Shown here piece after piece: positions 12,112 through 12,781 of a stretch of DNA of 12,781 nt. The translations under genes were made by a program, and so were the position numbers. Below the pieces are notes generated by a model. It saw only the letters and a program-made list of their open reading frames with translations. It was not told where the DNA came from and ran no database searches. Source of the DNA: Spirochaetales bacterium (GTDB taxonomy: Bacteria; Spirochaetota; Spirochaetia; DSM-27196; SLST01); NCBI GenBank assembly GCA_028284845.1, contig JANQQY010000348.1, forward strand, positions 1 to 12,781. The letters are read 5' to 3'. Within the stretch, counting starts at the first letter, position 1; every line of letters starts with the position of its first letter.

Positions 12112-12781
12112 GTCTCCGAAGGGGTCACGATGATTATCCAGGAGATCGAAGGTCGACCCAAAGACCAGATCCCGAATCTGTGTCCGCGTCAGGAAGCGCC
12201 TGGGGAACCCGGGCGTGAAGCCGCTGATTTCGTCCATGGTGCTCATCAACTCGTCCGGGATCGTGATCTCAAGGACTCCCAGGTTGTCCCGAATCTGATC
12301 AACCGTCCTCACACCGAGGATGGGGATGATCCTGCTACTGCGCTGTCGCACCCATGCGATCGCCAGTTGGGATGGCGAGCAGCCTAGCTCTTTCGCAATG
12401 GCAACGACCCTTGATGCTGCCTGGAGCTCCTTCTCACTCGCAGACGACGAGCGCTTGGGTTCGTCGTTCTCCTTGTTGTACTTGCCCGTGAGCGTCCCCC
12501 CGCTGAGCATCCCCCAGGTCAGCAGGGAGAGATCAAAGGTCTCCGCCATGGGGAAGTAGTCGGTCTCCGGGTCCCTGCCAAGGAGACTGTAGGGGAGCTG
12601 AACCGCCACCGGGCGCGGCCAGCCGTGACGCTCGGCAAGCGCAATGGCGTAGGTGACGATCCATCCCGGGGTATCTGAGAAGGCGAAGTAGTTCACCTTG
12701 CCCGCGCTCACCAGATCATGAATCCCTCGCATCACCTCCTCGACCGGCGTGGTGAAATCCCACATGTGCAGGTAGAGCAGG
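12100..12781 (-). CDS. Aldo/keto reductase, 5' end beyond the window
   Basis: The reading frame is open to the right edge; about 227 C-terminal residues are visible. The upstream in-frame codons give LLYLH followed by MWDFTTPVEEVMRGIHDLVS, which matches the family's [L-x-x-Y]-x-x-H-x-x-D segment, so His before MWD should be the catalytic-pocket histidine. Further family marks are AGKVNYFAFSDTPGW, QLPYSLLGRDPETDYFPMAE, WGMLSGGTLTGKYNKE (NADPH-binding loop), and ELGCSPSQLAIAWVRQ followed by IIPILGVRTVDQIRDNL. These are typical of NAD(P)H-dependent AKRs of the YajO/Tas-like group acting on aldehydes and ketones. The catalytic Asp, Tyr and Lys lie outside the window. The ATG at 12765 is internal and should not be used as the start. 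It converges on the sigma operon with a 49-base gap that contains no clear terminator. Confidence 0.92.
   Translation of the reverse strand, partial: LLYLHMWDFTTPVEEVMRGIHDLVSAGKVNYFAFSDTPGWIVTYAIALAERHGWPRPVAVQLPYSLLGRDPETDYFPMAETFDLSLLTWGMLSGGTLTGKYNKENDEPKRSSSASEKELQAASRVVAIAKELGCSPSQLAIAWVRQRSSRIIPILGVRTVDQIRDNLGVLEITIPDELMSTMDEISGFTPGFPRRFLTRTQIRDLVFGSTFDLLDNHRDPFGDAVE

Noticed and set aside
12765..12781. ATG at 12765 as the reductase start
   Set aside because: Upstream in-frame codons (LLYLH) continue the conserved aldo/keto reductase segment, so the gene begins beyond the window.

Overview
The window is chromosomal-type bacterial DNA, moderately GC-rich by eye, with tightly packed genes. 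No rRNA, tRNA, CRISPR array or transposase was seen. The organism cannot be fixed from sequence alone. The solute-binding protein's signal peptide, running into FAAGEAD, and a small MotA-like membrane protein remind me of free-living spirochaetes. Treat that as a weak guess.

Left half (1-5952): a transport and glycyl-radical locus. Reading on the minus strand from about 4933 down to 1 are a GntR/LacI chimeric (AraR-like) regulator, an ABC sugar-binding protein, two CUT1-type permeases, and the first 128 codons of what looks like a divergent pyruvate-formate-lyase-like glycyl radical enzyme (GRE) that runs off the left edge. Divergently, on the plus strand, lies a full GRE-activating radical-SAM enzyme with two extra ferredoxin-type clusters. 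TGATAT/TGATATC boxes lie at the binding-protein promoter, upstream of the regulator, and over the -35 of the activase promoter, suggesting one regulon. The likely logic is import of an organic solute, probably a carbohydrate or polyol, followed by anaerobic radical cleavage. No transporter ATPase is present, so a shared ATPase from elsewhere is presumed. A strong hairpin separates the binding-protein gene from the first permease, as in malE-malF.

Middle (5953-10682): a one-direction run of small-molecule-modifying genes. After a doubtful small ORF come an APH-fold kinase, a GNAT + ANT(2'')-like nucleotidyltransferase fusion, a GNAT, a GNAT + SAM-methyltransferase fusion and an ASCH-domain protein. 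Several carry their own -10-like hexamer very close to the start codon. Three GTG-started genes (5053, 7373, 9033) look leaderless. The cluster resembles an intrinsic drug-modification island, but no mobile-element or attC structure was recognised.

Right (10734-12050): an ECF-type sigma factor overlaps a one-TM small protein, which overlaps a four-TM MotA/TolQ/ExbB-like protein. This is a compact, translationally coupled three-gene operon and a possible new membrane-signalling module. A convergent aldo/keto reductase (12100 to the right edge, minus strand, 5' end missing) closes the window.
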